Origin: Streptacidiphilus albus JL83
GTDB taxonomy: Bacteria > Actinomycetota > Actinomycetes > Streptomycetales > Streptomycetaceae
Assembly: GCF_000744705.1 (NCBI RefSeq)
Contig: NZ_JQML01000001.1
Location: forward strand, 2,294,001 to 2,358,000
DNA: 64,000 nucleotides
Direction: 5' to 3'
Made by a program: the position numbers and the translations under genes. A model generated the notes under the pieces. It was not told where the DNA came from, searched no databases, and saw only the letters and a program-made list of their open reading frames with translations. Shown here piece after piece: positions 16,324 through 25,020 of this stretch (position 1 is the first letter of the stretch; each line of letters begins with the position of its first letter).

Positions 16324-16827
16324 GTGACGCGGCGAATGGGCACAGTGGTGCTGATGTGCGGACTCCCGGGGGCGGGCAAGACCACCTACGCGATGGAGCT
16401 GGTACGGCGCGGCTACGCCCGGATCTCCATCGACGAGGTGGTCTGGCAACGGCTCGGGCAGCGCGACGCCGGCCTGGTCCTGGAGGAGGCGGAGTTCGAC
16501 CGGCTCAAGGAGGAGGTCCGCCGCGAGCAGCGGCAGGAACTGGTCGAGCTGATGCTGGCCGGGCGCGACGTGGTGGTGGACTACAGCTTCTGGAGCCGTG
16601 CCGCCCGCGACGACTACAAGGCCCTGGTCGAGCGCCACGGCTGCCGGTGGGAACTGGTCCACCTCACGGCCGACCGGACCACGCTGGAGCGCCGCCTCCG
16701 GGCCCGGAGCGCCATGGCGGGCGCCAACTGCGTCACCGTGGACGAGCAGCTGTTCCTCCGCTACCTGACCGGATTCGAGGTGCCCGAGGGCGAGGGCGAG
16801 CAGGTCGTCGAACAGCCGTCGGCCTGA
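16324..16827 (+). CDS. P-loop AAA/zeta-toxin-like small kinase
   Basis: The 167-residue protein has a Walker A motif (CGLPGAGKTTYA), a catalytic-type Asp in RISIDEVVW, the strand VVVDYSFWSRAARDDY and the Arg-rich lid RTTLERRLRARS. This matches small ATP-binding proteins of the nucleotide/zeta-toxin kinase type that phosphorylate small molecules. Substrate unknown; no antitoxin is adjacent. GTG 16324 follows TACGCT by 6 nt, indicating a leaderless transcript; ATG 16336 is the alternative. It is sandwiched between the two duplicated F420-type genes. Confidence 0.83.
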   Translation: MTRRMGTVVLMCGLPGAGKTTYAMELVRRGYARISIDEVVWQRLGQRDAGLVLEEAEFDRLKEEVRREQRQELVELMLAGRDVVVDYSFWSRAARDDYKALVERHGCRWELVHLTADRTTLERRLRARSAMAGANCVTVDEQLFLRYLTGFEVPEGEGEQVVEQPSA

Positions 16828-16995
16828 GGCCGACGGGCTGAGGCCGCCCTCGCCCGGCACGCGCTCCGACCGTGCCGCCTACCGGCGGACCGCGGCCTTC
16901 TGGGGAATCATGGAGGCGGCAGATCCGATCGAGGGCGCCGCACGGCTGACTCCGACTCAGCCGCAGGGCTCCTCTACCAGCGGGATGGGAGAAGC

Positions 16996-17445
16996 ATGCC
17001 TCTCAGTGGTGAGTACCAGCCGAGCCCGGAACAGTGGGTGCGCGACCAGGTCGCCCTGTACGAGGGCTCCGGGGGCACCGAGGGAACGACCATGCGGGGC
17101 GTGCCCGTCGTCGTCCTCACCAGCCTCGGGGCGAAGAGCGGCAAGATCCGCAAGAACCCGCTGATGCGGGTGGAGCACGAGGGTGCGTACGCGGTGGTGG
17201 CCTCGCAGGGCGGCGCGCCCAAGCACCCCACCTGGTACCACAACCTGGTCGCGCACCCGCAGGTCGAGCTCCAGGACGGGACCGTGCGGCAGGACATGAC
17301 GGCCCGTGAGGCCGAGGGTGCGGAGCGGGAGCTGTGGTGGGGCCGCGCGGTCGAGGTCTGGCCGGACTACGCCGAGTACCAGAAGAAGACGGACCGGGTG
17401 ATCCCCGTCTTCGTGCTGGAGCCGACGTCCGGCGCGAACGGCTGA
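16996..17445 (+). CDS. F420-dependent nitroreductase-family protein, copy 2
   Basis: The 149-residue paralogue of the gene at 15654 keeps the canonical [15 protein letters not shown]420-binding motif and the identical central block [20 protein letters not shown]. The 90 nt upstream also align with those before copy 1 (ATCATGGAGGCG...CAGATCCGA), so the duplicated unit includes the promoter region. The central 150 nt are nearly identical at DNA level, consistent with a recent duplication or gene conversion. A palindromic terminator follows. Confidence 0.9.
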   Translation: MPLSGEYQPSPEQWVRDQVALYEGSGGTEGTTMRGVPVVVLTSLGAKSGKIRKNPLMRVEHEGAYAVVASQGGAPKHPTWYHNLVAHPQVELQDGTVRQDMTAREAEGAERELWWGRAVEVWPDYAEYQKKTDRVIPVFVLEPTSGANG

Positions 17446-17486
17446 CTGCGCCCCGTCGCCGCGCCCCGGCGGGCACCGGCGCGCGG

Positions 17487-17508
17487 CGGCCTCCGCATGC
17501 GGAGGCCG
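17487..17508 (+). terminator. Perfect palindromic hairpin
   Basis: CGGCCTCCGCATGCGGAGGCCG outline: 11-bp self-complementary arms centred on GCATGC, 41 nt after the F420-type gene and 24 nt before the polymerase gene. It probably terminates the former. Confidence 0.6.
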
Positions 17509-17531
17509 AAGTGGGCACATAGCCTACGTCC

Positions 17532-18554
17532 ATGAGCAGCAGTGAGGCGTTCGTCACGGTCGCCGGGCGTCGCGTACGCGTCTCCTCGCCGGAGAAGGTC
17601 TGCTATCCGGCGGTCGGGGTCACCAAGCTGGACCTCGCCGAGTACTACCTCGCTGTCGCCGACGGGCTGATGCGCTCGCTCGCCGAACGCCCGATGGCGC
17701 TGCACCGGTTCCCGGGCGGGCTCGACGGCGGCAGCTCCTTCTACACGAAGCACGCGCCCAAGGGCCTTCCCGACTGGGTGGAGACGGCGGAGGTGACCTT
17801 CCCGAGCGGGCGCACCGGCCGCGAGGTGTGCGTGACCGAGCCGGCGACCGCGCTGTGGGCGGTGCAGATGAACGCCCTGGAACTGCACCCGTGGCCGGTG
17901 CGCCGTGCCGACCCCGACCACCCCGACGAGCTGCGGCTGGACCTCGATCCGCAGCCCGGCACCGGCTTCGCCGAGGCGGTCGAGGCCGCCACCGAGGCCC
18001 GGGCGCTGTTCACCGAGCTCGGCATGGCGCCGTTCGTGAAGACCTCCGGCGGACGCGGCCTGCACCTGCTGGTGCGGATCGAGCCGCGCTGGTCCTTCGT
18101 CGACGCCCGGCGGGCGGTCATCGCGCTCGCGCGCGAGCTGGAACGCCGCCGCCCGGAGCTGTTCACCACCTCCTGGTGGAAGGAGGAGCGCGGCGAGCGG
18201 ATCTTCACCGACTTCAACCAGATGGCCCGGGACCGGATGCTCGCCGCCGCCTACTCCACCCGCGCCACCCCGGACGCCCGGGTCTCGATGCCCGTGCGCT
18301 GGACGGAGCTCCCGGACGTCGTCCCGGAGGACTTCACCGTGCGCACCGTCCCCGCGCTGTTCGCCGCGCACGGCGACGCGCACCGGGACCTCGACGGGTC
18401 GCCCGCCACCCTGGACGCGCTGTTGGAGATGGCCGAGCGGGACCAGCACGACCGAGGGCTCGGCGACCTGCCGTACCCGCCGGAATTCCCGAAGATGCCC
18501 GGCGAGCCCAAGCGCGTCCAGCCGTCCAAGGCCCGCCGCCCGGCGGAGGACTGA
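17532..18554 (+). CDS. LigD-type NHEJ polymerase/primase domain protein
   Basis: The 340-residue stand-alone archaeo-eukaryotic primase-like polymerase matches LigD PolDom: SSPEKVCYPAVGVTKLDLAEY, HRFPGG, the metal-binding DLDPQPGTGF, the nucleotide-binding KTSGGRGLHLLV, and late RVSMPVRWTEL. It fills or extends broken DNA ends with NTPs or dNTPs during non-homologous end joining. In many bacteria it is fused to a ligase; here the ligase is a separate convergent gene 61 nt away. No ku gene is in the window. Confidence 0.93.
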   Translation: MSSSEAFVTVAGRRVRVSSPEKVCYPAVGVTKLDLAEYYLAVADGLMRSLAERPMALHRFPGGLDGGSSFYTKHAPKGLPDWVETAEVTFPSGRTGREVCVTEPATALWAVQMNALELHPWPVRRADPDHPDELRLDLDPQPGTGFAEAVEAATEARALFTELGMAPFVKTSGGRGLHLLVRIEPRWSFVDARRAVIALARELERRRPELFTTSWWKEERGERIFTDFNQMARDRMLAAAYSTRATPDARVSMPVRWTELPDVVPEDFTVRTVPALFAAHGDAHRDLDGSPATLDALLEMAERDQHDRGLGDLPYPPEFPKMPGEPKRVQPSKARRPAED

Positions 18555-18615
18555 CGGCGCCGGAGCCCGGCTGCGCGGTGTCCGGACCACGCCACGGACG
18601 GGCGCCACGGACGGG

Positions 18616-19674
18616 CTACGCCGCCGACGGACCGAGCACGTCGGCGAGATCGTAGGCGGCGGGCACGTCCAGCTGGTCGTATCCGCAGGACTCGGGCTGC
18701 CGGTCGGGCCGCCAGCGCAGGAAGCGCGCGCTGTGCCGGAACCGGTCCGCCTGCAGCTGGTCGTACCGCACCTCGCACACCCGCTCCGGGCGCAGCGCCA
18801 CGAAGGAGCGGTCCTTGCCCGCGTTCCACCGGTTGAGCACGCCCGGGCGCCGGTGCCCGCCGTCGTCCTCGCCGGTCCAGGGATGGTCCTCCCCCTCGGG
18901 CAGCACCAGCGGTGCGAGTTCCTCGACCAGTTCGGCGCGCCGGGCCATGGTGAACGCGCTCGCGCCGCCCACGTAGTTGAGGACGTCCCCGTCGAGGTAC
19001 AGGCCGAGCATGAGCGAGCCGACGACCGGGCCGCTCTTGTGCAGCCGGTACCCGGCCACCACCACGTCGGCCGTGCGCTCGTGCTTGACCTTCACCATGG
19101 CGCGTTCGCCGGGCCGGTACGCGCCGTCCAGCCGCTTGGCGACCACGCCGTCCAGTCCGGCGCCCTCGAAGGCCTCGAACCAGGTCCGGGCGAGGTCGGC
19201 GTCCTGGGTGGCCCGGGAGACCCGCACCTGGGGGTGCGGTGCGAACAGCCGAGCCAGCAGCTCGTGCCGCTGGGACAGCGGGCGACCCATCAGGTCCTCG
19301 TCGGCGAGCGCCAGCAGGTCGAAGGCGACGAACGTCGCCGGCGTCTGCTCGGCCAGCAGCCGGACCCGCGACTCGGCCGGATGGATCCGGTCGCTGAGCC
19401 GGTCGAAGTCGAGTCGGCTGCCGTTGACCACCACGATCTCCCCGTCCAGCACGCACCGCGGCGGCAGCGCCTCGGCCAGGGCGGCGATCAGCTCCGGGAA
19501 GTAGCGGGCGAGCGACTTGCCGCCGCGGCTGCCCAGCTCGATGTCGTCACCGTCGCGGAAGACCAGGCAGCGGAAGCCGTCCCACTTGGGTTCGTACAGG
19601 TAGCCGCCGGTCGGCACGGCCGCTGCGGACTTGGCGAGCATGGGCTCGATCGGGGGCGTGACCGGCAATGCCAT
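18616..19674 (-). CDS. ATP-dependent DNA ligase (LigC/LigD ligase-domain type)
   Basis: The 352-residue ligase has the adenylation motif I EPKWDGFRC (nucleophile Lys), then SRGGKSLARYFPEL, DGEIVV (motif III), FDLLAL, GVVAKRLDG (motif IV) and VKVKHERTADVVVAGY (motif V). A C-terminal OB fold follows. The N-terminal DNA-binding domain of replicative-type ligases is absent, as in NHEJ ligases. GAGGA precedes ATG 19674 by about 6 nt. It is convergent with the polymerase gene; together they supply the two LigD activities as separate proteins. Confidence 0.93.
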   Translation of the reverse strand: MALPVTPPIEPMLAKSAAAVPTGGYLYEPKWDGFRCLVFRDGDDIELGSRGGKSLARYFPELIAALAEALPPRCVLDGEIVVVNGSRLDFDRLSDRIHPAESRVRLLAEQTPATFVAFDLLALADEDLMGRPLSQRHELLARLFAPHPQVRVSRATQDADLARTWFEAFEGAGLDGVVAKRLDGAYRPGERAMVKVKHERTADVVVAGYRLHKSGPVVGSLMLGLYLDGDVLNYVGGASAFTMARRAELVEELAPLVLPEGEDHPWTGEDDGGHRRPGVLNRWNAGKDRSFVALRPERVCEVRYDQLQADRFRHSARFLRWRPDRQPESCGYDQLDVPAAYDLADVLGPSAA

Positions 19675-19853
19675 CGCACATCCTCGCTGGTCGTCCTGGC
19701 TCGTCGGGCGCCCTGGATCGCCGGGCGTCGTGGCGCGCCGGGCGCCCTGGCTCGCTAATCGTCCTGGAGGCAGCGCACCATGCCCGGCCCGGTGTCGGCA
19801 CCCGCTGGGGGCCGAACCGGTGACGGCGTCGCCGCCAGCGCCGATCGCGGTGG

Positions 19854-20492
19854 CTAGCGGGCGGGCCCGGAGATGCCGTTCAGGATGAAGCGGGTGAGCG
19901 TGTCCACCGCTTCCCCTTCGCTCAGCTCCCGGCCCAGCGCGGCGGCCTCCCCCTCGCCGAGCAGCCAGGTGGAGGCGAACTGGGAGATCAGCGAGATCAG
20001 CGCCGAGGCCACCACCAGCGGGTCGCCCGGCAGCTGCCCGCCGCTCGCGCGGATGTGCTCCAGGTGGTGCGCCATGTCGTGCAGGTTCGGTTCGAGCAAC
20101 TGCCGCAGCCGCCGGGCGAAGTGCTCGTCCACCATGGCGGCCTGCGAGAGCGCGACCACCACCGGCTTGTTGGCGCTGACGAAGTTCCAGTAGGCGGCGA
20201 CATGCCAGCGCACCGCCTCCGGGTCGGTGAAGTCGGGGCTGTGGCCCGGATCCTCGACCCGCTCGTCGCTCTCCGCGAGCATGTCCACCAGCAGCGCCTC
20301 CAGCAGCTGCTCCTTGCTGCCGAAGTGGCTGTAGAACGAGCCGGCCGCGCGGTCGGCCTCGGCGGTGATGTCCGTGATCTTCGCCTTCAGGTAGCCGGTG
20401 CGGGCGAAGACCCGTTTGGCGGCTTCCTTCAGCGCGGCCTCGGTCTCGGCGGACCGCGCCTTGCGCACGCCGACCGTCCCTGAACCGGTCAT
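19854..20492 (-). CDS. TetR-family repressor
   Basis: The 212-residue protein has a TetR HTH at residues 12-58: ALKEAAKRVFARTGYLKAKI, TDITAEADRAAGSFYSHFGS, KEQLLEALL. The C-terminal ligand-binding domain is helical and ends LTRFILNGISG. It is divergent from an FAD monooxygenase. Two tandem 14-bp palindromes lie between the two starts, so it probably represses the monooxygenase and itself until an aromatic or polyketide-like ligand binds. Confidence 0.92.
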   Translation of the reverse strand: MTGSGTVGVRKARSAETEAALKEAAKRVFARTGYLKAKITDITAEADRAAGSFYSHFGSKEQLLEALLVDMLAESDERVEDPGHSPDFTDPEAVRWHVAAYWNFVSANKPVVVALSQAAMVDEHFARRLRQLLEPNLHDMAHHLEHIRASGGQLPGDPLVVASALISLISQFASTWLLGEGEAAALGRELSEGEAVDTLTRFILNGISGPAR

Positions 20493-20567
20493 TCCACCGC
20501 GGCCTTCCTCTGCTCACTGCGCGAACCCCGGGCCACGCCTTGCCCAGGACGGTAGCAGCAGCTAATC

Positions 20568-20596
20568 TGAATCCAGATTCACTGAATGTTGATTCA
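20568..20596. promoter_or_regulatory. Two tandem TetR-type operators
   Basis: TGAATC-CA-GATTCA (20568-20581) and TGAAT-GTTG-ATTCA (20583-20596) are palindromes placed one base apart, so two dimers could bind on nearly adjacent faces. They lie between the divergent TetR and monooxygenase genes, overlapping the region where the monooxygenase promoter must be. Confidence 0.7.
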
Positions 20597-20614
20597 TTCC
20601 ACTTGGGGAGCATC

Positions 20615-22213
20615 GTGCCCGACACCGACACCGAGCAGCGGACCCGCGTACTGATCACCGGAGCCGGTCCCGCCGGACTCGTCCTGGCCTGCGAGTTGGC
20701 CAGGCGCGGCGTCGCCCACCGGCTGATCGACAAGGATCCGCGGCACTTCGCCGGGGCCCGCGGCAAGGGGCTGCAGCCGCGTACCCAGGAGGTCTTCGAG
20801 GACCTCGGCGTGCTGGACCGGGCGCGCGCCCTCGGCGGCCCCTACCCCGCCATCCGCGCCCACCGGGGCGACCAGGTGGTCTGGGAGGGGCGGATGGACG
20901 AGGAGCGCGAGCCCACCCCCGACGTCCCGTACCCCAACGCCTGGATGCTGCCGCAGTGGCGCACCGGCGAGATCCTGCGCGAACGCCTGGCCGAGCTGGG
21001 CTCCGCCGTGGAGCTGGGCACCGAGCTGCTCTCCTTCACCCAGGACGCCGACGGTGTGACCGCCGTGGTCCGACGGGACGGGCAGGAACAGCGGATCCGC
21101 GCCGACTACCTGGTCGGCGCCGACGGCGGGCACAGCACCGTCCGCCGGGCCCTGGGCGTCGGCTTCGCCGGGGAGACCCGGGAGGAGCAGCGCATGGTCA
21201 TCGCCGACGTCCGCGCCGAGGGCGTCGACGCCGACCGCGAGTTCTGGCACGTCTGGCCCAGGGAGGACCCGGGCCTGGCGATGTTCCCGCTGGCACTGTG
21301 CCCGCTCGCCGGAACGGACGCCTTCCAGCTGATGCGGCCCGTGCTCGCCGGCGAGCAGGCGCCCGAGCCGACCCTCCCCGAGCTGCAGCGGGTCCTGGAC
21401 GAGGCGGCCGGCCCGGGGCGCGTCCGGCTGACCGAGGTGCTCTGGTCCTCGCTGTTCCGCGCCAACATCCGGATGGCGGAGCGCTTCCGGGTCGGCCGGG
21501 TGTTCCTCGCCGGGGACGCCGCCCACATCCACTCCCCGGCCGGCGGGCAGGGGTTGAACACCAGCGTCCAGGACGCCTACAACCTCGGCTGGAAGCTGGC
21601 CGCCGTCACCGCCGGCGCACCCGCGGGGCTGCTCGACAGCTACGAGGAGGAGCGGCTGCCGGTCGCCGCCGGCGTCCTGGGGATCAGCACCAGGCTGCAC
21701 GACAAGGGCGTCGCCGGCGACGCCGACGCGCACCGCCGCGACGACCCCGAGCTGCACCAGCTCGGCCACGGCTACCGCGACAGCCCGCTGAGCCGCGAGG
21801 AGCGCTCGGCCGTCGGCGCCGTCCGCGCGGGCGACCGTGCGCCCGACGCCCCCGGCAGCGGCCCGCAGGGCGAACCGGTCCGGCTCTTCGAGCTGTTCGC
21901 CGGCCCCCACGCCACCCTGCTCGCCTTCGGCCCGGAGGCCGCGCGCTCGGCCGAAGGGCTGGCCGGTCGCGACGGCCTGCGGACGGTGGCCGTCCTCGCC
22001 CCGGACGCCCCCGACGCCGTCCCCGACGACCTGTACGTCTTCACCGACGCCGGGAGCAACGCCCGCGCGGCCTACGGCCCGGACGCCGGGATGCTGCTGA
22101 TCCGCCCGGACGGCTACCTGGGCCTGGCCCTGGACCCGGGCGCGCGGTCCGCCGACCGGATCCGCGACTACCTCGCCGCGCTGTCCGCGGTCGCCGTGCC
22201 GGCCGGGCACTGA
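20615..22213 (+). CDS. FAD-dependent aromatic monooxygenase (PheA/TfdB class)
   Basis: The 532-residue enzyme has the FAD motif LITGAGPAGLVLACELARRG, the DG motif (LVGADGGHSTVRRALG) and the second FAD motif GRVFLAGDAAHIHSPAGGQG followed by NTSVQDAYNLGWKLA. A C-terminal thioredoxin-like domain follows, as in phenol and tetracycline hydroxylases. It probably hydroxylates an aromatic or polyketide substrate with NAD(P)H and O2, as catabolic, antibiotic-modifying or resistance enzyme. GTG 20615 has GGGGAG just upstream. Its 3' end overlaps the convergent xanthine dehydrogenase gene by 46 nt. Confidence 0.92.
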   Translation: MPDTDTEQRTRVLITGAGPAGLVLACELARRGVAHRLIDKDPRHFAGARGKGLQPRTQEVFEDLGVLDRARALGGPYPAIRAHRGDQVVWEGRMDEEREPTPDVPYPNAWMLPQWRTGEILRERLAELGSAVELGTELLSFTQDADGVTAVVRRDGQEQRIRADYLVGADGGHSTVRRALGVGFAGETREEQRMVIADVRAEGVDADREFWHVWPREDPGLAMFPLALCPLAGTDAFQLMRPVLAGEQAPEPTLPELQRVLDEAAGPGRVRLTEVLWSSLFRANIRMAERFRVGRVFLAGDAAHIHSPAGGQGLNTSVQDAYNLGWKLAAVTAGAPAGLLDSYEEERLPVAAGVLGISTRLHDKGVAGDADAHRRDDPELHQLGHGYRDSPLSREERSAVGAVRAGDRAPDAPGSGPQGEPVRLFELFAGPHATLLAFGPEAARSAEGLAGRDGLRTVAVLAPDAPDAVPDDLYVFTDAGSNARAAYGPDAGMLLIRPDGYLGLALDPGARSADRIRDYLAALSAVAVPAGH

Positions 22214-25020
22214 CCTCGCCCACCGGTGCCCGCCTCCACCTCGCGGACGTCGGCGCGGGCGTCGGCGACGGCACCGGCGCGGGCGTCGGCGCGGTGCTGC
22301 TCGATGGCCTGCCAGACGCGGTCGCGGAGGAGCGGGACCTCGGTGAAGCGGACGCCGGTGGCGTCGCGCAGGGCGTTGGCGAAGGCCGGGGCGACCGGGT
22401 TGAAGGGGCTCTCGCTCATCGACTTGGCGCCCAGCGGCCCGATGGCGTCGGAGGTCTCCGTGAAGTGGACCTCGGTGCGCGGGACGTCGGCGTAGGCGGG
22501 CAGCCGGTAGCGGCGGAAGGCGGCGGTGGTCACTCGGCCGCCCTCGTCCACGAGCACCTGCTCGAAGAGGGTCGCACCGAGCGCCTGGGCGACTCCGCCC
22601 TCGACCTGGCCGCGGCACTGCAGCGGGTTCATCACCTTGCCGGCGTCGGCCGCATGGACGCTGCGCAGGATCCTGATCTCCCCGGTGTCCGGGTCGACCG
22701 CGAGCCGGAACCACTGGGCGTTGAAGGCCACCGAGCGCGGGGTGCCGCCCCAGTGCCCGTCCGCCGTGAGGGCCACCTCCTGGCCGCGCGCGGCCTCGAA
22801 GAGCTCCTTGAGCGACACCGACCGGCCCTCGCACTCGACCGAGTCGGCCGTCAGCCGGCACAGGCTGCGCGACACCCTGAGATGTTCGGCGGCGAAGCTG
22901 ACGATCTGTTCGGCCAGGGCGTTGGCGGCCTTCGTCACGGCCTTGCCCGCCACCACCGTCCCGGCCGAGGCGAAGGCCCCGGTGTCGTGCCTGACCACGT
23001 CGGTGTCGGACTGCCGGATGGCGATCCGGTCGACCGTGGTGCCCAGGGCCCCGGCGGTGATCTGCTTGTGGACGGTGGTGGTGCCGTTGCCGAACTCCGC
23101 CGTGCCGACCGCGATGTCGTAGCTGCCGTCCTCCAGCAGCTTGACCGTGGCGTCGGCGAAGTGTCCGCCGGGCGGTCCGGTGGCGATCATCGACATGGCG
23201 GTGCCCTGTCCGACCAGCCAGCCCTCCGGCGCGTCGGCGGCGCTGCGGTCCTCGGCGATGGCGTTGCGGACCACCTGGAGGCACTGGTCCAGGCCGTAGC
23301 TGGCGATGTGCAGGTCCTCCTCCTCGCCCCCCGGGCTGACCATCCGGTCGCCGGGGCCGATGATGTTGCGCTCCCGGAAGACCAGCGGATCGATGCCGAG
23401 GCGGCGGGCCAGCTCGTCCATCGCGGACTCGACGGCGAAGGTCACCTGCCCCAGCCCGTAGCCGCGGAACGCCCCGGCCGGCACGCAGTTGGTGTAGACG
23501 GAGTAGGCGTCGACCTGCTTGTGCGGCGCCCGGTAGACGGCCATCGACTCGCCCACGCTGTGGAACATCACCGCCGGGCCGTGGTTGCCGTAGGCGCCGG
23601 TGTTGGCGACCACCCGGAGCCGGAGCGCGGTCAGCGTGCCGTCCGCCGTCGCGCCCGCCTTCAGACCGATGGTGAAGGGGTGCCTGGTGGTGGCGCCGAA
23701 GAACTGCTCGGCCCGGGTGAACTCCAGCTTCACCGGCCGTTTCAGCCGCAGCGCGGCCAGCACCACGACGTCCTCGACCAGCATCTCCTGCTTCCCGCCG
23801 AACCCGCCGCCGACCCGCCCGGCCACCACCCGCAGCCGCTCCGGCGGCAGGTCGTACAGCGCGCAGAGGGCACGTCTGGTCAGGAACGGGACCTGGGTGC
23901 TGGAACGGACCACGATCCGCTCCCGGCCGTCCTCCTCGCTCTCCTCGAAGTAGGCGACCGCGCCGTGCGTCTCCAGGCTGGCGTGCTGCACCCGCTGGGT
24001 GCGGAAGGTCTCCTCGTAGACGATGTCCGCCTCCGCGAAGCCCTGCTCGACGCTGCCGATCTCGCCGTGCACCTCGCCGACCACGTTGTTCTGCGGCCGG
24101 GCGATGCGGGACTCGGGGCCCTTGGGGTGGATCACCGGGGCGCCGGGCGCCATCGCCAGCTCCGGGTCGATGACGAAGGGCAGTTCCTCGTACTGCACCA
24201 CGATCCGGCGGCAGCCCTCCTCGGCGGCCTGCTCGGAGTCGGCGACCACCGCCGCCACTCGCTGCCCGACGAAGCGGACCACGTCGTCCAGCACCCGGGT
24301 GTCGTCCGGGTCCTCGGTCGGGTGCTCGTGCCGGGCCGAGGAGTAGAGCCGCTCGGGGGCGTCGTGGTGGGTCAGCACCAGGTGCACGCCGGGCACCCGC
24401 AGGGCGGCGGCGGTGTCGATGGAGACGATCCGGGCGTGCGGGTGCGGCGAGCGCAGCAGTTTCATCTGCAGCAGCCCCTCGACCTCGATGTCGAAGGTGT
24501 AGCGCGCGGTCCCGGTGACCACCTGCGGCCCGGCCGGCGCGCCCAGGCTGCGGCCGACCGCCTGCCCGGCGGCGGGCTCCTCGGTGTGCTTGACCCCGCG
24601 CACGGCGTCCTCGATCGCCCGGTAGCCGGTGCAGCGGCACAGGTTGCCCTTGAGCGCCCGGGGCAGGTCGGTCAGCTGCTCGGCGTTCAGCGCCGAGGCG
24701 GTCATCAGGAACCCGGCGGTGCAGAAGCCGCACTGGAAGCCCTGGGCGTCCAGGAACTGACGCTGCATCGGATGCAGCTCGCCGTTCCGGGCCAGGCCCT
24801 CGACGGTCCGCACCGACCGGCCCTCGGCCCGCACCGCCGGGTAGAGGCAGCTGTGCACCGGCTCGCCGTCGACCTGCACCGTGCAGGCGCCGCAGTCCCC
24901 GGCGTCGCAGCCCTTCTTCACCCCGAACCAGCCGCGCTCGCGCAGATAGGTGCGCAGGCACTGGCCCGGGCGGGGCTCGGCGTCGAAGGCCTCGCCGTTG
25001 ACGCGGATCTCGAAGCTCAT
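22168..25020 (-). CDS. Xanthine dehydrogenase, fused 2Fe-2S and molybdopterin subunits
   Basis: The 950-residue protein joins two normally separate subunits. Residues about 1-160 are the iron-sulfur subunit: GVKKGCDAGDCGACTV for the plant-type cluster, and QCGFCTAGF plus NLCRCTGYRAI for the second cluster. The rest is the molybdopterin subunit: GRVGGGFGGKQE, PAGAFRGYGLGQ, and the C-terminal GPLGAKSMSESPFNP with the probable catalytic Glu. It oxidises hypoxanthine and xanthine toward urate with the FAD subunit encoded just upstream (4-nt ATGA overlap). PucR is divergent upstream, placing this in purine catabolism. Confidence 0.93.
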   Translation of the reverse strand: MSFEIRVNGEAFDAEPRPGQCLRTYLRERGWFGVKKGCDAGDCGACTVQVDGEPVHSCLYPAVRAEGRSVRTVEGLARNGELHPMQRQFLDAQGFQCGFCTAGFLMTASALNAEQLTDLPRALKGNLCRCTGYRAIEDAVRGVKHTEEPAAGQAVGRSLGAPAGPQVVTGTARYTFDIEVEGLLQMKLLRSPHPHARIVSIDTAAALRVPGVHLVLTHHDAPERLYSSARHEHPTEDPDDTRVLDDVVRFVGQRVAAVVADSEQAAEEGCRRIVVQYEELPFVIDPELAMAPGAPVIHPKGPESRIARPQNNVVGEVHGEIGSVEQGFAEADIVYEETFRTQRVQHASLETHGAVAYFEESEEDGRERIVVRSSTQVPFLTRRALCALYDLPPERLRVVAGRVGGGFGGKQEMLVEDVVVLAALRLKRPVKLEFTRAEQFFGATTRHPFTIGLKAGATADGTLTALRLRVVANTGAYGNHGPAVMFHSVGESMAVYRAPHKQVDAYSVYTNCVPAGAFRGYGLGQVTFAVESAMDELARRLGIDPLVFRERNIIGPGDRMVSPGGEEEDLHIASYGLDQCLQVVRNAIAEDRSAADAPEGWLVGQGTAMSMIATGPPGGHFADATVKLLEDGSYDIAVGTAEFGNGTTTVHKQITAGALGTTVDRIAIRQSDTDVVRHDTGAFASAGTVVAGKAVTKAANALAEQIVSFAAEHLRVSRSLCRLTADSVECEGRSVSLKELFEAARGQEVALTADGHWGGTPRSVAFNAQWFRLAVDPDTGEIRILRSVHAADAGKVMNPLQCRGQVEGGVAQALGATLFEQVLVDEGGRVTTAAFRRYRLPAYADVPRTEVHFTETSDAIGPLGAKSMSESPFNPVAPAFANALRDATGVRFTEVPLLRDRVWQAIEQHRADARAGAVADARADVREVEAGTGGRGQCPAGTATADSAAR

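Noticed and set aside
16324-16827. Zeta-type toxin of a toxin-antitoxin pair
   Set aside because: No small antitoxin gene is adjacent and the neighbours are reductases; the P-loop kinase call is enough.
20594-24961. Very long open frame on the minus strand through the monooxygenase and dehydrogenase region
   Set aside because: Its translation is Arg/Gly/Ala-rich shadow sequence over most of its length; homology and codon bias belong to the overlapping real genes.
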